A stretch of DNA of 64,000 bases from Rhodoferax sp. (GTDB taxonomy: Bacteria; Pseudomonadota; Gammaproteobacteria; Burkholderiales; Burkholderiaceae_C). Made by a program: the position numbers and the translations under genes. This document shows, piece after piece, positions 44,918 to 53,248 of this stretch (its first letter is position 1; each line of letters starts with the position of its first letter). Under the pieces are notes generated by a model, which did not search any database, was not told the DNA's origin, and worked only from the letters and a program-made list of their open reading frames with translations. Where the stretch lies: positions 88,860-152,859 of the forward strand of contig JAGRPL010000012.1 of the NCBI GenBank assembly GCA_019449595.1. Direction: 5' to 3'.

Positions 44918-45952
44918 CTAGGGAAATAGCACATGGGCCGGCCGGTTTCCGAGGTGGCGGCGACTCTCATCCAGCTGTGACGTGTCCAGCCCGTAGGTCC
45001 GCAGCAGCCACCTCGACTGCCCGCCGATTTCGCCCCCAACTTCCCCGCGGCCATGTAGGCACAGTCGGTTGCTGACGAGCAGCACATCGCCCGGCTGGAT
45101 GGCCACGGTCTGGGCTACTTCGCTGCAGGCTTTTGCAAAATTCTCCGCCGCCTTCTCTGCAGCGCCGCCAGGTTCAGTCGGCGAGACGCTGGAATGACTG
45201 AACCTAACAATCGTTCCGATGGCGGCATCTTTGAGCAGCGGCTCGTCGATGGCAGTATGCACATCCCCGAGGATGTCGCGCATGCCTTCGAGGAAGGTCG
45301 CTTGCGACTCGATGGAAAACTGCGCCTGCTTTAGTTCGTGAATGTCTTCCGGAGACAGCTTGCCCAAGGCCTCATGGAGCACCATCACCGTTGTCGGCAC
45401 GGACTTCGGATTTCGCAGGCCAACCAGGGCCACCGTGTCAGGCGACGGCGCGATTCGCGCATTGGAAGCATCGGTCTCGCCGTTAAACGGAAAGCTGACG
45501 CCATCTGTGTGTCCGCGCAGTGCTCCCTGAGACTTGCGCGCGAACTTACCGTCACCAGGAATCGCGGTCAGGTTGACGAACAGTTCCCCGCTGTTCTCAG
45601 ACCCGTAAGACACGGTTTCCAGGCCGAGAAAAGCCTGGACGGCAATGGCCGCAGCGCGGCCCGTGTAGGTGCCGGCAGCGGCGGGAACAGGTGTGAACCA
45701 GTCCGGCGAGTCGGGCAATTGGGTGGGCACGAACACGCTGCTCAACACTACGAACGGTGTCGACAGGACTTCTTGGCGGACCGCAGCCAAGTCTTCGCCA
45801 GCGGCAATGAGCGATTCTTCCACGCCACTGACAAGCTCGCGACCAAGCTTTCCGGGTTCAGCCAGGGCATCCGCTCTTCGCTCAAATTCGGTCGCCAGCT
45901 CCCAGGCTGCGACGGCGGTTCTAATTGCCGCAGCTAGCTTTGGCGCACTCAT
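44918..45952 (-). CDS. Fe(II)/2-oxoglutarate oxygenase, clavaminate-synthase-like
   Basis: A 344-residue non-heme iron oxygenase of the TauD/clavaminate synthase/VioC type. The iron ligands are HTD (His148, Asp150 in RGHTDGVSF) and His300 in NRLCLHGRG. Arg314 in QSRWLLRTYG is the likely 2-oxoglutarate anchor. Family members hydroxylate free amino acids or small molecules. The ATG at 45952 follows GAGGAG. Divergent from the regulator/ImmA-UvrD operon with an 87-base shared promoter region. Confidence 0.85.
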   Translation of the reverse strand: MSAPKLAAAIRTAVAAWELATEFERRADALAEPGKLGRELVSGVEESLIAAGEDLAAVRQEVLSTPFVVLSSVFVPTQLPDSPDWFTPVPAAAGTYTGRAAAIAVQAFLGLETVSYGSENSGELFVNLTAIPGDGKFARKSQGALRGHTDGVSFPFNGETDASNARIAPSPDTVALVGLRNPKSVPTTVMVLHEALGKLSPEDIHELKQAQFSIESQATFLEGMRDILGDVHTAIDEPLLKDAAIGTIVRFSHSSVSPTEPGGAAEKAAENFAKACSEVAQTVAIQPGDVLLVSNRLCLHGRGEVGGEIGGQSRWLLRTYGLDTSQLDESRRHLGNRPAHVLFP

Positions 45953-45967
45953 AACATCTCCTCGGGG

Positions 45968-45996
45968 TTGATACATTATTGATAATCGTCTACACT
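45968..45996 (+). promoter_or_regulatory. Sigma-70-type promoter with overlapping palindrome
   Basis: TTGATA (45968-45973), 17-base spacer, TACACT (45991-45996), directed at the regulator gene at 46040. The spacer contains ATTAT-TG-ATAAT inverted arms, a possible operator. A GGGGC/GCCCC hairpin lies in the leader. Confidence 0.6.
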
Positions 45997-46039
45997 GCGT
46001 CAAGGGGCTCGCGTGCCCCCGCAGCCATGGAGGGCGTCA

Positions 46040-47062
46040 ATGCAAACCACGTTTAACCCGGTAGACCTTGCTCAAGCGCAAGCGCTCTTGTCCCGGCTCC
46101 CAGTTACATTCTCTAACATCCTTCGGACCGCCCAATTGACGGCGACGCCCGAGGGACAAATTTCCGTTTCCTATGAGATGCAAAGCTCACTGAAGCGCGA
46201 AGTTACAGCGCCTTCACCAATTGAAGCGATTCGGCAGGCGCTCTTTGACCTAGCGACCTGTGTGACAACGTCCGCACAACAACACGAAGCCGTTCATGTG
46301 AGTTCCTATGCCGCCGGCACTGAGTTGGCAACGGAGGCGTCCTCTCCCGAGCGGGCGCTTTCTAAGGCGAAGCAACAGACGCTAGGCACTTCGTTGCCTT
46401 CTCGCCTGAAGGAGCATCTCAGCGAGTTGGCCACAGCCGAAGCGACAAGCTTCGCCGACGTGTGCCGGCGATTCGTTGTCTTCGGATTTGAAGACTTCGT
46501 TGCAAGGTCGCTCTACGCGAGCCCCTCCTCACTATTTGCTGCACTTACCAACGAGTTGCACGAGTGGGATGACAACAACACCGAGCAGGTAATGGTGCGC
46601 TTGGACCCAGGCCACGCAGTGCGACTACGGTCGACCGCGAAGGAGTACGAGAAGTCTGTTTCCGAGTTGACCGTAATGTGTGCAGCCCATGGCATCGCGA
46701 TGCAAAGGCTGCTCGAGCCACTCGAATTTCGGGTTTCAAATTGCAAAGGGGCAGCGGTTAGAAGTCTAGCTTCGAAGCTTGGACTGCAGCCTGTTGCCGC
46801 TCCTCTCGTATCTGGCATCCTCGCAGGAAGCATACGCGCACCAAGGAAATTGCTTCCCAAGCTCGCTTTGATCTTGGAAGCCCCTGAGTCTCTGCTATCC
46901 ACGGTGTTTCGAGGCAGCTTTGACCGGAGGCTGGTACCCGCTTTCAAAGCAGAGGCCGGAAAGCCTGTGCTTCCTATCGCGCCTGCAACTTGGGCCACCG
47001 CGGTGAAGGCGTTGGACCTTTCCCCGGAAGACGCGAAAGCTCTACTTGAACTGGGAGTTTGA
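46040..47062 (+). CDS. Putative DNA-binding regulator (RHH-like + XRE-like) paired with ImmA/UvrD fusion
   Basis: A 340-residue protein without a full family match. Residues about 180-220 (QVMVRLDPGHAVRLRSTAKE then KSVSELTVMCAAHG) resemble a ribbon-helix-helix domain. Residues about 240-290 (LASKLGLQPVAAPLVSGILA then RAPRKLLPKLALIL) resemble an XRE-type HTH. The downstream gene starts 5 bases after its stop, and XRE regulators are classic substrates of ImmA/IrrE peptidases. A GGAGGG site precedes the ATG. Role as a cleavable regulator is inferred. Confidence 0.6.
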   Translation: MQTTFNPVDLAQAQALLSRLPVTFSNILRTAQLTATPEGQISVSYEMQSSLKREVTAPSPIEAIRQALFDLATCVTTSAQQHEAVHVSSYAAGTELATEASSPERALSKAKQQTLGTSLPSRLKEHLSELATAEATSFADVCRRFVVFGFEDFVARSLYASPSSLFAALTNELHEWDDNNTEQVMVRLDPGHAVRLRSTAKEYEKSVSELTVMCAAHGIAMQRLLEPLEFRVSNCKGAAVRSLASKLGLQPVAAPLVSGILAGSIRAPRKLLPKLALILEAPESLLSTVFRGSFDRRLVPAFKAEAGKPVLPIAPATWATAVKALDLSPEDAKALLELGV

Positions 47063-47067
47063 TACGC

Positions 47068-50000
47068 ATGAATCCCTTCCAGCACGCTCGAAATGAAGCA
47101 CTTGCAACCAGAGAGAAACTGGAGCCCTTGCATTCCCATACCCCGGTAGCGGCCAAAGACCTACTGCAAAAGGTCGAGTCGATCCTGAAGATTGCGATTG
47201 AACCCGTGGCACCGACCTATCCCGACCTTGGGGGCGGGACGGCGGTGCTCCAGCGGGAGCAAATGTTCATCTATGTCAGTAAGGCGGTCGAAAAATGGAA
47301 TGCCGAGTACTGTGGTCTTGTCGCCCATGAACTCGGGCACTTTTTTCTTGATGCGACGAAACCAGCCACGACCGTTGCGCACTTGAGCACTTTGCTGGGC
47401 AGCGCCGGTAGTCCCGCCGTTCTCAAGGTCGAAGCCTATGGCGCGCGCGAGCGGCAGGAACTCCAAGCAAACGTCTTCGCCCGCGAGTTGCTATTGCCAA
47501 GAAATGTTGCTCGGCAACTTGCATTGGCCGGAAAGGGCCCCGCGGATGCAGCCACCGAGCTCGGCATTCCACTGGAATTCGTCAGGCAGCAAATGCTCGA
47601 TGGCCTTCTCCTTCCGGATTCAACCGAGACGATCAGCCCGTTAAGTAAACCGAGCTCAGATCAGTTGGCAGCAGCCAGAGCCGAGGAACGCGCGACCAAC
47701 GTGGTCGCAGGACCGGGTACAGGCAAGACCACCACGCTAATCCATCGAGTCAAGTACTTGGTGGAGGAAAAGCATGTGCATCCGAACCAAATTCTGGTCC
47801 TGACGTTCACCAACAAGGCGGCGCTGGAACTGATTGAACGTCTGCGAAGCGCCGGAATTGCCGGGGCTTCCGACATCTGGGCGGGCACATTCCACTCGTT
47901 CGGACTAGAGTTCCTGCGGAAGTACCACCAGCACTTTGAACTGGATTCGGACCTTCACGTGTCGGACTTGATGGGTTCGATGACGAATCTGGTCAAGGCG
48001 CTGCCGCGCGTCAAGCTCGGGCACTTCCTGCGTGTGGAGGACCCGTACGAATGGCTTGGTCCCGTCGGCAACGGTATCACGAGGCTCAAGGAGGAAATGG
48101 TCTCTCCGGCTGCCTACAGGAGCTTTGTAGAGAGCAATCAGGCCGAAGATGAGGAGCTTCAGCAAAAGCGCCTCGATGTGGCCACCCTCTTCGAGCTTCA
48201 CGAGACCTTGCTCAAGGAGCGCCGGTCTGTCGATTTTGTGGATCTCATCTCAAAGCCGGCGATTGCACTCAGAGACGACAGGACGCCATTTGCCGAGTTG
48301 GCCGACCGCTTTCAGTACGTCCTGGTGGACGAATACCAGGACGTCACGCAAGCCATGGTCGAACTGCTTCGTCAACTGGCATACAAGAAGCACGTCTGGG
48401 TGGTTGGCGATGTTCGCCAAGCTATTCACCATTGGCGCGGCGCTTCGCTGAAAAGTCTCCAGAAGTTCGACGTCGAGTTCAAGGCGCATGCCGCTGGCAC
48501 TTCTATCCAGCGCTATCCCTTGACCTTCAACCGGAGAAGTTCGCAGGAGATCGTCGACCTTACGCAGCAGATTGGCCGCGACCATGCGCTCGAGAGCACG
48601 TTGAGGCTTGATGAGGTCGTTGCAACCAATGGCGGGTCGGGCGTAAAACCTGTGGTTGTCACTTGCCGCGATGGCGATGCGCTTCTCGGGGCAATTTTTG
48701 AGCACATCAGCGAATTGCAGACCATCGGGGTGCCCTTCGGCAGCCAGGCAGTTCTTTGCCGTAAGTCAAGTGACGTGGAGCGCGCCGCCGAACTCCTGAA
48801 TCACGCGGGGCTTCCCATTCTCTACATCGGAGACTTGACCGCGCGGGCCGAGGTAAAGCACATTCTCTGCCTCATTCAGCTCCTGGTTGAGCGTCGCCCA
48901 AAGGCGCTGGTTGGATTGTCGGGGATTTCTGCCCTCAACATGCCTCTGGCAGATGTAGCCGTGCTGTTAAAGGCCGCCGAGAACGATCTGGCCTTTCAGA
49001 GAGGGCGCTGGATTCAAGTGCCGCCGCCGGGCCTTAGCCTGCGTGGACTGGAGGTGACATCCAGTCTCCGAGACCTCATCGGGCGGTTTCAGCATGGCTC
49101 AAATCCCTGGACCTTCATCTGCCATCTTCTGTTGGACAAGCGCTTCGGCCTCCCGCCTACAGCAGATACCAGCGTTCGAGCTTGGGTAAATCGCATTGCC
49201 CTCTGGCAGTTCGCCTACAGCGTGCGAAATGGCGACGGCGAAATGAAGGAAGCGAGGCTGTCGCGGTACCTGCTGCGACAACGGCTGCGACAGCGAATCG
49301 GCGATGCCCAAGGTCAGCGTGAGCTTCCGCCGGAAGCGGCCGTACTCGATGGCGTTCGCGTGATGACCGTTCATGGTAGCAAGGGGCTTGAATTCGAGGC
49401 CGTGCATGTGGGCTTCGTGAGCGCGGACAGCTACGGAAGCCGAGAACCCACTTGGCGACCTGAAGGAATTCTCGACATTGTGCCGCCCGAGGCCCTCAAT
49501 AGCAGCATGGAAGAACACAAGTTCGAGGAATCGGTCGAACGGAACAACCTGCTTTACGTCGCTGTCTCGAGAGCGAAACGACATCTGTATCTCTATCAAG
49601 ACACCAAATTCAGAAACTCGACCGCACCCCAGCTGGATCACTACCCCAAGAGATACCTTACGAAGGCATACAGCGGTTCTTCGCTGACTACGACAAAGGC
49701 GGTCATGAGTGGGGCGTTTGTTGCGCAGACGGCGTTGCCATTTGAAGATTTCTACAGCTATGCAATTTGTTCGCTGCGCTACTGGTACAGCCACGTCCTG
49801 GAAATGCAAAGCGAATCGGATATCGACGTTTCGTTACGCGCCCGATGGGCAGTGATGGATGCGCTCAAGACGCTGTCTTCCGGCGTGTCGAGTTCTGCAC
49901 AAGGCGCGCTGGGTACGGCCTGGAAGACACGTAAATTGCCCACCGCGGTCGAAGATCCCTCCCTGTGGACCGACGCGCTCTATGCGCTTGAGCGTGGTGA

Positions 50001-50400
50001 ACGCCAGGTCCAGACCTTACTGCAGCGAGGCGGGCGATTCGAACAGGCCTCGGCCACCATCGGCGGACTAAAGCTGCAGATGCCTTGGGGATTTCGCATC
50101 GACGGGACCTACGGCGGAACTGAGTACGCAATCCTGCGGTTCTCTCGCCGCGGAATCGGCGACTTCAAGACCATAATGAATCCGGTGCTTCGTGGGTTGG
50201 ATTTACCGGGCCCAACGTCGATGACTCTTCACCACGTGCTTTCGGCGAAAACTGACCAAGTAGAGGGCTCGAAGGCAATTGAAATGACTAAGGCCTACAA
50301 GGCTGCAGAGCGTTTCGCCACCGGCGACAACTCGCCGGCCGTTGGTCACCACTGCACCCGATGTGACTTCTGCACGATCTGTCCGTCTGCACCTCGATAG
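47068..50400 (+). CDS. ImmA/IrrE metallopeptidase - UvrD helicase - Cas4-like C-terminus fusion
   Basis: A 1110-residue protein. Residues about 1-180 are an ImmA/IrrE zinc peptidase (HELGH at 87-91, third ligand region ERQELQANVFARELLLP). From about 195 follows a superfamily 1 UvrD/Rep helicase: Walker A AGPGTGKTTTL, VDEYQDVTQ, GDVRQAIHHWRG, TVHGSKGLEFE and YVAVSRAKRHLYL. The last 250 residues resemble the Cas4/AddB nuclease, with one Cys at AICSLRYWY and CTRCDFCTIC at the end for an Fe-S cluster. The usual second Asp and Glu-x-Lys of the nuclease are not obvious, so it may be inactive. Confidence 0.85.
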   Translation: MNPFQHARNEALATREKLEPLHSHTPVAAKDLLQKVESILKIAIEPVAPTYPDLGGGTAVLQREQMFIYVSKAVEKWNAEYCGLVAHELGHFFLDATKPATTVAHLSTLLGSAGSPAVLKVEAYGARERQELQANVFARELLLPRNVARQLALAGKGPADAATELGIPLEFVRQQMLDGLLLPDSTETISPLSKPSSDQLAAARAEERATNVVAGPGTGKTTTLIHRVKYLVEEKHVHPNQILVLTFTNKAALELIERLRSAGIAGASDIWAGTFHSFGLEFLRKYHQHFELDSDLHVSDLMGSMTNLVKALPRVKLGHFLRVEDPYEWLGPVGNGITRLKEEMVSPAAYRSFVESNQAEDEELQQKRLDVATLFELHETLLKERRSVDFVDLISKPAIALRDDRTPFAELADRFQYVLVDEYQDVTQAMVELLRQLAYKKHVWVVGDVRQAIHHWRGASLKSLQKFDVEFKAHAAGTSIQRYPLTFNRRSSQEIVDLTQQIGRDHALESTLRLDEVVATNGGSGVKPVVVTCRDGDALLGAIFEHISELQTIGVPFGSQAVLCRKSSDVERAAELLNHAGLPILYIGDLTARAEVKHILCLIQLLVERRPKALVGLSGISALNMPLADVAVLLKAAENDLAFQRGRWIQVPPPGLSLRGLEVTSSLRDLIGRFQHGSNPWTFICHLLLDKRFGLPPTADTSVRAWVNRIALWQFAYSVRNGDGEMKEARLSRYLLRQRLRQRIGDAQGQRELPPEAAVLDGVRVMTVHGSKGLEFEAVHVGFVSADSYGSREPTWRPEGILDIVPPEALNSSMEEHKFEESVERNNLLYVAVSRAKRHLYLYQDTKFRNSTAPQLDHYPKRYLTKAYSGSSLTTTKAVMSGAFVAQTALPFEDFYSYAICSLRYWYSHVLEMQSESDIDVSLRARWAVMDALKTLSSGVSSSAQGALGTAWKTRKLPTAVEDPSLWTDALYALERGERQVQTLLQRGGRFEQASATIGGLKLQMPWGFRIDGTYGGTEYAILRFSRRGIGDFKTIMNPVLRGLDLPGPTSMTLHHVLSAKTDQVEGSKAIEMTKAYKAAERFATGDNSPAVGHHCTRCDFCTICPSAPR

Positions 50401-50721
50401 GTCCTGGCTCGCGAGCTGCGGAAATCTGAACGCTCCCTGGAATCGACTTAGAACGGACCGACAGACACGGCAGAAAAGAAACGAACTCTACAGTTCGGAT
50501 ATTGATCTGCATCCGCCTTGCGAGACAATACTGAATGTCGGCTATGTGGCCCTGGATCTGAATCGACCATTTGCCGCTTTGGGTCGATCGCAGCTCAGGG
50601 CCAGAGGACTAAACCGCTGTCGCGGTAGTCTCCGAGCCAGCGGACTTGGCGCCCCAAAGACTTGGCGCGTGCCTATGTTGTGAATTGAGGCAATTGGCCT
50701 CGTTCACACAGGAGCACAGCC
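50401..50721. other. Gap with GGGTCG repeat, upstream of IS91-type element
   Basis: No gene. Contains CCGCTTTGGGTCGATCGCAG at 50574-50593, framed by TCGACC/GGTCGA arms, one member of a dispersed family in the cargo region. GAGGC-AATTG-GCCTC at 50687-50701 is a short hairpin near the probable IS91 left end. Confidence 0.5.
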
Positions 50722-51597
50722 ATGGAAACGTCCAGTCACCCGGTATCTCCATTGCGTCAGCGCATGCTGGAGGACATGCACATGCGCAAACTTGCGCCCA
50801 AGACGCAGCAATCCTATATCCGAGCAGTCAGCCGATTTGCAAAGTATCTGGGGCGCTCCCCCGATACCGCCACTGCCGAGGACCTGCGCCGCTATCAACT
50901 GCACCTGGTGGACGCGGGCACCTCACCGATCACCCTCAACGCCACCATTACCGGCTTGAAGTTCTTGTTCGACGTGACACTTGGCCATGGCGATGTTCTG
51001 GCGAAGATGCAGTCGATACGCGTTCCTCGCAAGATCCCCGTTGTCCTGAACAAGCAGGAAGTCGCTCGCCTGATTGCGTGCGCTGGCAACCTCAAGCATC
51101 AGACGGCACTGGCTCTTGCCTATGGCACCGGGCTGCGTGCCAATGAAGTGGTGTCACTCAGGGTGACCGACATCGACAGCCAACGCATGACGCTGCGCGT
51201 GGAGCAGGGCAAGGGAGGACGGGATCGGTACGCCATGATTTCGCCTGTACTGCTGGAGCGACTGCGTGTGTGGTGGCGCGTGGCCCGTGCCCAGGGAAGG
51301 ATGCTCGACGGCGGTTGGTTGTTTCCAGGCATGGACCCAATCAATCCGCTGACCGCACGACAGCTCAACCGTGCCATTCATGAAGCGGCCACCCTGGCCA
51401 AGATCAACAAGCGTGTGTCCATGCACACGCTACGCCACAGCTTTGCCACCCATCTACTGGAACAGAAGGTCGACATCCGCGTGATTCAGGTGATGCTGGG
51501 CCACAAGAAGCTGGAGACAACAGCGCTTTACACCCAGGTGGCCACCGAGGTGCTCAAAGAGGTGATTAGCCCGCTGGAAACGCTGCAGCCAGCGTAG
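50722..51597 (+). CDS. Tyrosine recombinase of an IS91-type element (XerD/IntI-like)
   Basis: A 291-residue site-specific recombinase with an N-terminal SAM-like domain (SPLRQRMLEDMHMRKLAPKT then QSYIRAVSRFAKYLG) and a catalytic domain. The catalytic domain has Arg in YGTGLRANEVVSL, HTLRHSFATHLL, GHKKLETTALY with the nucleophile Tyr in LYTQVA. ACAGGAG lies before the ATG. The gene ends 9 bases before the transposase. Confidence 0.9.
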   Translation: METSSHPVSPLRQRMLEDMHMRKLAPKTQQSYIRAVSRFAKYLGRSPDTATAEDLRRYQLHLVDAGTSPITLNATITGLKFLFDVTLGHGDVLAKMQSIRVPRKIPVVLNKQEVARLIACAGNLKHQTALALAYGTGLRANEVVSLRVTDIDSQRMTLRVEQGKGGRDRYAMISPVLLERLRVWWRVARAQGRMLDGGWLFPGMDPINPLTARQLNRAIHEAATLAKINKRVSMHTLRHSFATHLLEQKVDIRVIQVMLGHKKLETTALYTQVATEVLKEVISPLETLQPA

Positions 51598-51606
51598 ACA
51601 TCCTCT

Positions 51607-52818
51607 ATGGGGCCAAGTGCCCTGGAGGTGGCGGACATCTTCCGCGCCCATGGGCCAGCCTTTCGTCTGGCGCAGCGCTCCCATCTGAGCCTGGGTCAGC
51701 TCAAGGTCATGACAGCGATCGAGCAGTGCCGCACGGCGGCACTGGGGGGACATGTTTTGCGCTGCCCGGACTGCCAACGAGATCAGGTGTCCTACAACTC
51801 CTGCCGCAACCGGCATTGCCCCAAGTGCCAGGCCCATGCAGCCAAGCGTTGGTTGGAAGCCAGGCAGGCCGACCTCTTGCCAGTGGATTACTACCATGTG
51901 GTCTTCACACTACCGGCACCCATCAGCGACATCTCGTACTACAACAAGGCCTTGGTCTACGGCCTGCTGTTTGAGATCGCTGCTGAAACGTTGACCACCA
52001 TTGCTGCTGATCCCAAGCATCTGGGGGCGGAGGTAGGCGTGACGCTGGTGCTGCACACCTGGGGCTCGGCGCTGACACACCATCCCCATGTGCATGGCAT
52101 CGTGCCCGGCGGCGGCCTCTCGCCGGATGGCAAGCGCTGGGTGTCATGCAAGCCCGGTTTCTTCCTGTCAGTGCGGGTGCTCTCACGACTGTTCCGTCGC
52201 CGCTTCCTGGAGGCCCTGCAGGAGGCGCACCGCGCAGGCAAGCTGCAGTTCTTTGGTGAGCGCGCTGACTTGGTAGATCCGAAGTTCTTTGCCAAGTGGC
52301 TTGCGCCACTGCGCAAGATTGAGTGGGTGGTGTATGCCAAGCGCCCGTTTTCGGGGCCTGAAGCGGTGCTGGCCTATCTGTCGCGCTACACGCACCGGGT
52401 GGCCATAGCCAATTCCCGGTTGGTTGCGATGGATGAGCGCGGTATCACATTCAAATGGAAGGACTACCGCGACAAGCGCAACCCGGATAGGCCACGGCAC
52501 AAGACCATGACGCTCGCGGACGATGAGTTCATGCGCCGATTTTTATTGCATGTGCTTCCGCTCGGGTTCCACCGCATCCGCCACTTCGGCTTGATTGCCA
52601 ACAACGGGCGCAAAGAGAAACTTGCACTTGCGCGGCAACTGCTAAACGTGGTGACTGTCACTGTTCAGGCAGCGGCAGCGGCAGCGGAGGCTGCAAACGA
52701 TGAGCCAGTGCGCCTGAACTTCGTTTGCAGGCACTGTGGCGGTTTAATGATCGTGGTGGAAACGTTCATCCGGGGTCAATCCATCCGCGCACCGCCCTGC
52801 AATGGAGGTAGTGCATGA
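51607..52818 (+). CDS. IS91-family HUH transposase
   Basis: A 403-residue rolling-circle transposase. The N-terminal zinc-binding region has CPDCQ and CRNRHCPKCQ (about 55-78), the HUH metal site is HHPHVHGIVPGG, and the tyrosine region is VLAYLSRYTHRVAIAN. A second zinc-like CRHCGG lies near the C-terminus. It appears intact. Confidence 0.93.
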   Translation: MGPSALEVADIFRAHGPAFRLAQRSHLSLGQLKVMTAIEQCRTAALGGHVLRCPDCQRDQVSYNSCRNRHCPKCQAHAAKRWLEARQADLLPVDYYHVVFTLPAPISDISYYNKALVYGLLFEIAAETLTTIAADPKHLGAEVGVTLVLHTWGSALTHHPHVHGIVPGGGLSPDGKRWVSCKPGFFLSVRVLSRLFRRRFLEALQEAHRAGKLQFFGERADLVDPKFFAKWLAPLRKIEWVVYAKRPFSGPEAVLAYLSRYTHRVAIANSRLVAMDERGITFKWKDYRDKRNPDRPRHKTMTLADDEFMRRFLLHVLPLGFHRIRHFGLIANNGRKEKLALARQLLNVVTVTVQAAAAAAEAANDEPVRLNFVCRHCGGLMIVVETFIRGQSIRAPPCNGGSA

Positions 52819-53248
52819 CAGAGCACCTGCCAAGCCGGTTAAAGATCGAACTGACATTGCCAATTGGCATGCCGGTTGGAGGAGGCTTTGTTGCGGCTGG
52901 CCCATCGGCCGGTTGCATGCAGTCGTGCACTGCAAGTCATACGCGATTTGCAAAGTTGCGCAGCTATCGGACGGGGATGACTACCGCAATCCTTTGCTTC
53001 CAACCCTGGATTGGCCGTACCGGTAACTTCAAATCACCATAGCCCAATAACAATTGGCTTTGCACGCGGGCCGCTGCAGGCCCCGCGGTTTCCTCCCTTG
53101 GGGCTTGTACGACGCCCACCCTTGCGGGTTATCGGGGTGTCATTGGCATGCCTCTGCGGGCGGGCATCCTACAACCCTTAACACAAGCGGTCATCGATCA
53201 ATGTCCGCTAAGTGGTTCTTTGGTGAGCATGGGCAATAAAGGGCACAT
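52819..53248. other. IS91 right-end region and upstream of abiTii, no gene
   Basis: GC-rich hairpin-forming sequence at 53060-53170 (GCGGGCC...GGCCCCGC arms and repeated TGCGGGCGGG/CCCACCCTTGCGGG blocks), then AT-richer DNA with AAAGGG just before 53249. Short frames here have no family likeness. Confidence 0.5.

Larger units (their letters stand above)
50700..53200 (+). mobile_element. IS91-family insertion with accessory tyrosine recombinase (ends approximate)
   Basis: Two adjacent same-strand genes, an XerD-like recombinase and an IS91-type HUH transposase, form the known integrase-plus-transposase subgroup of IS91 elements. Ends could not be fixed by eye; IS91 has no long inverted repeats or target duplications. 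GC-rich hairpin sequence at about 53060-53170 may be the right end. Confidence 0.7.
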
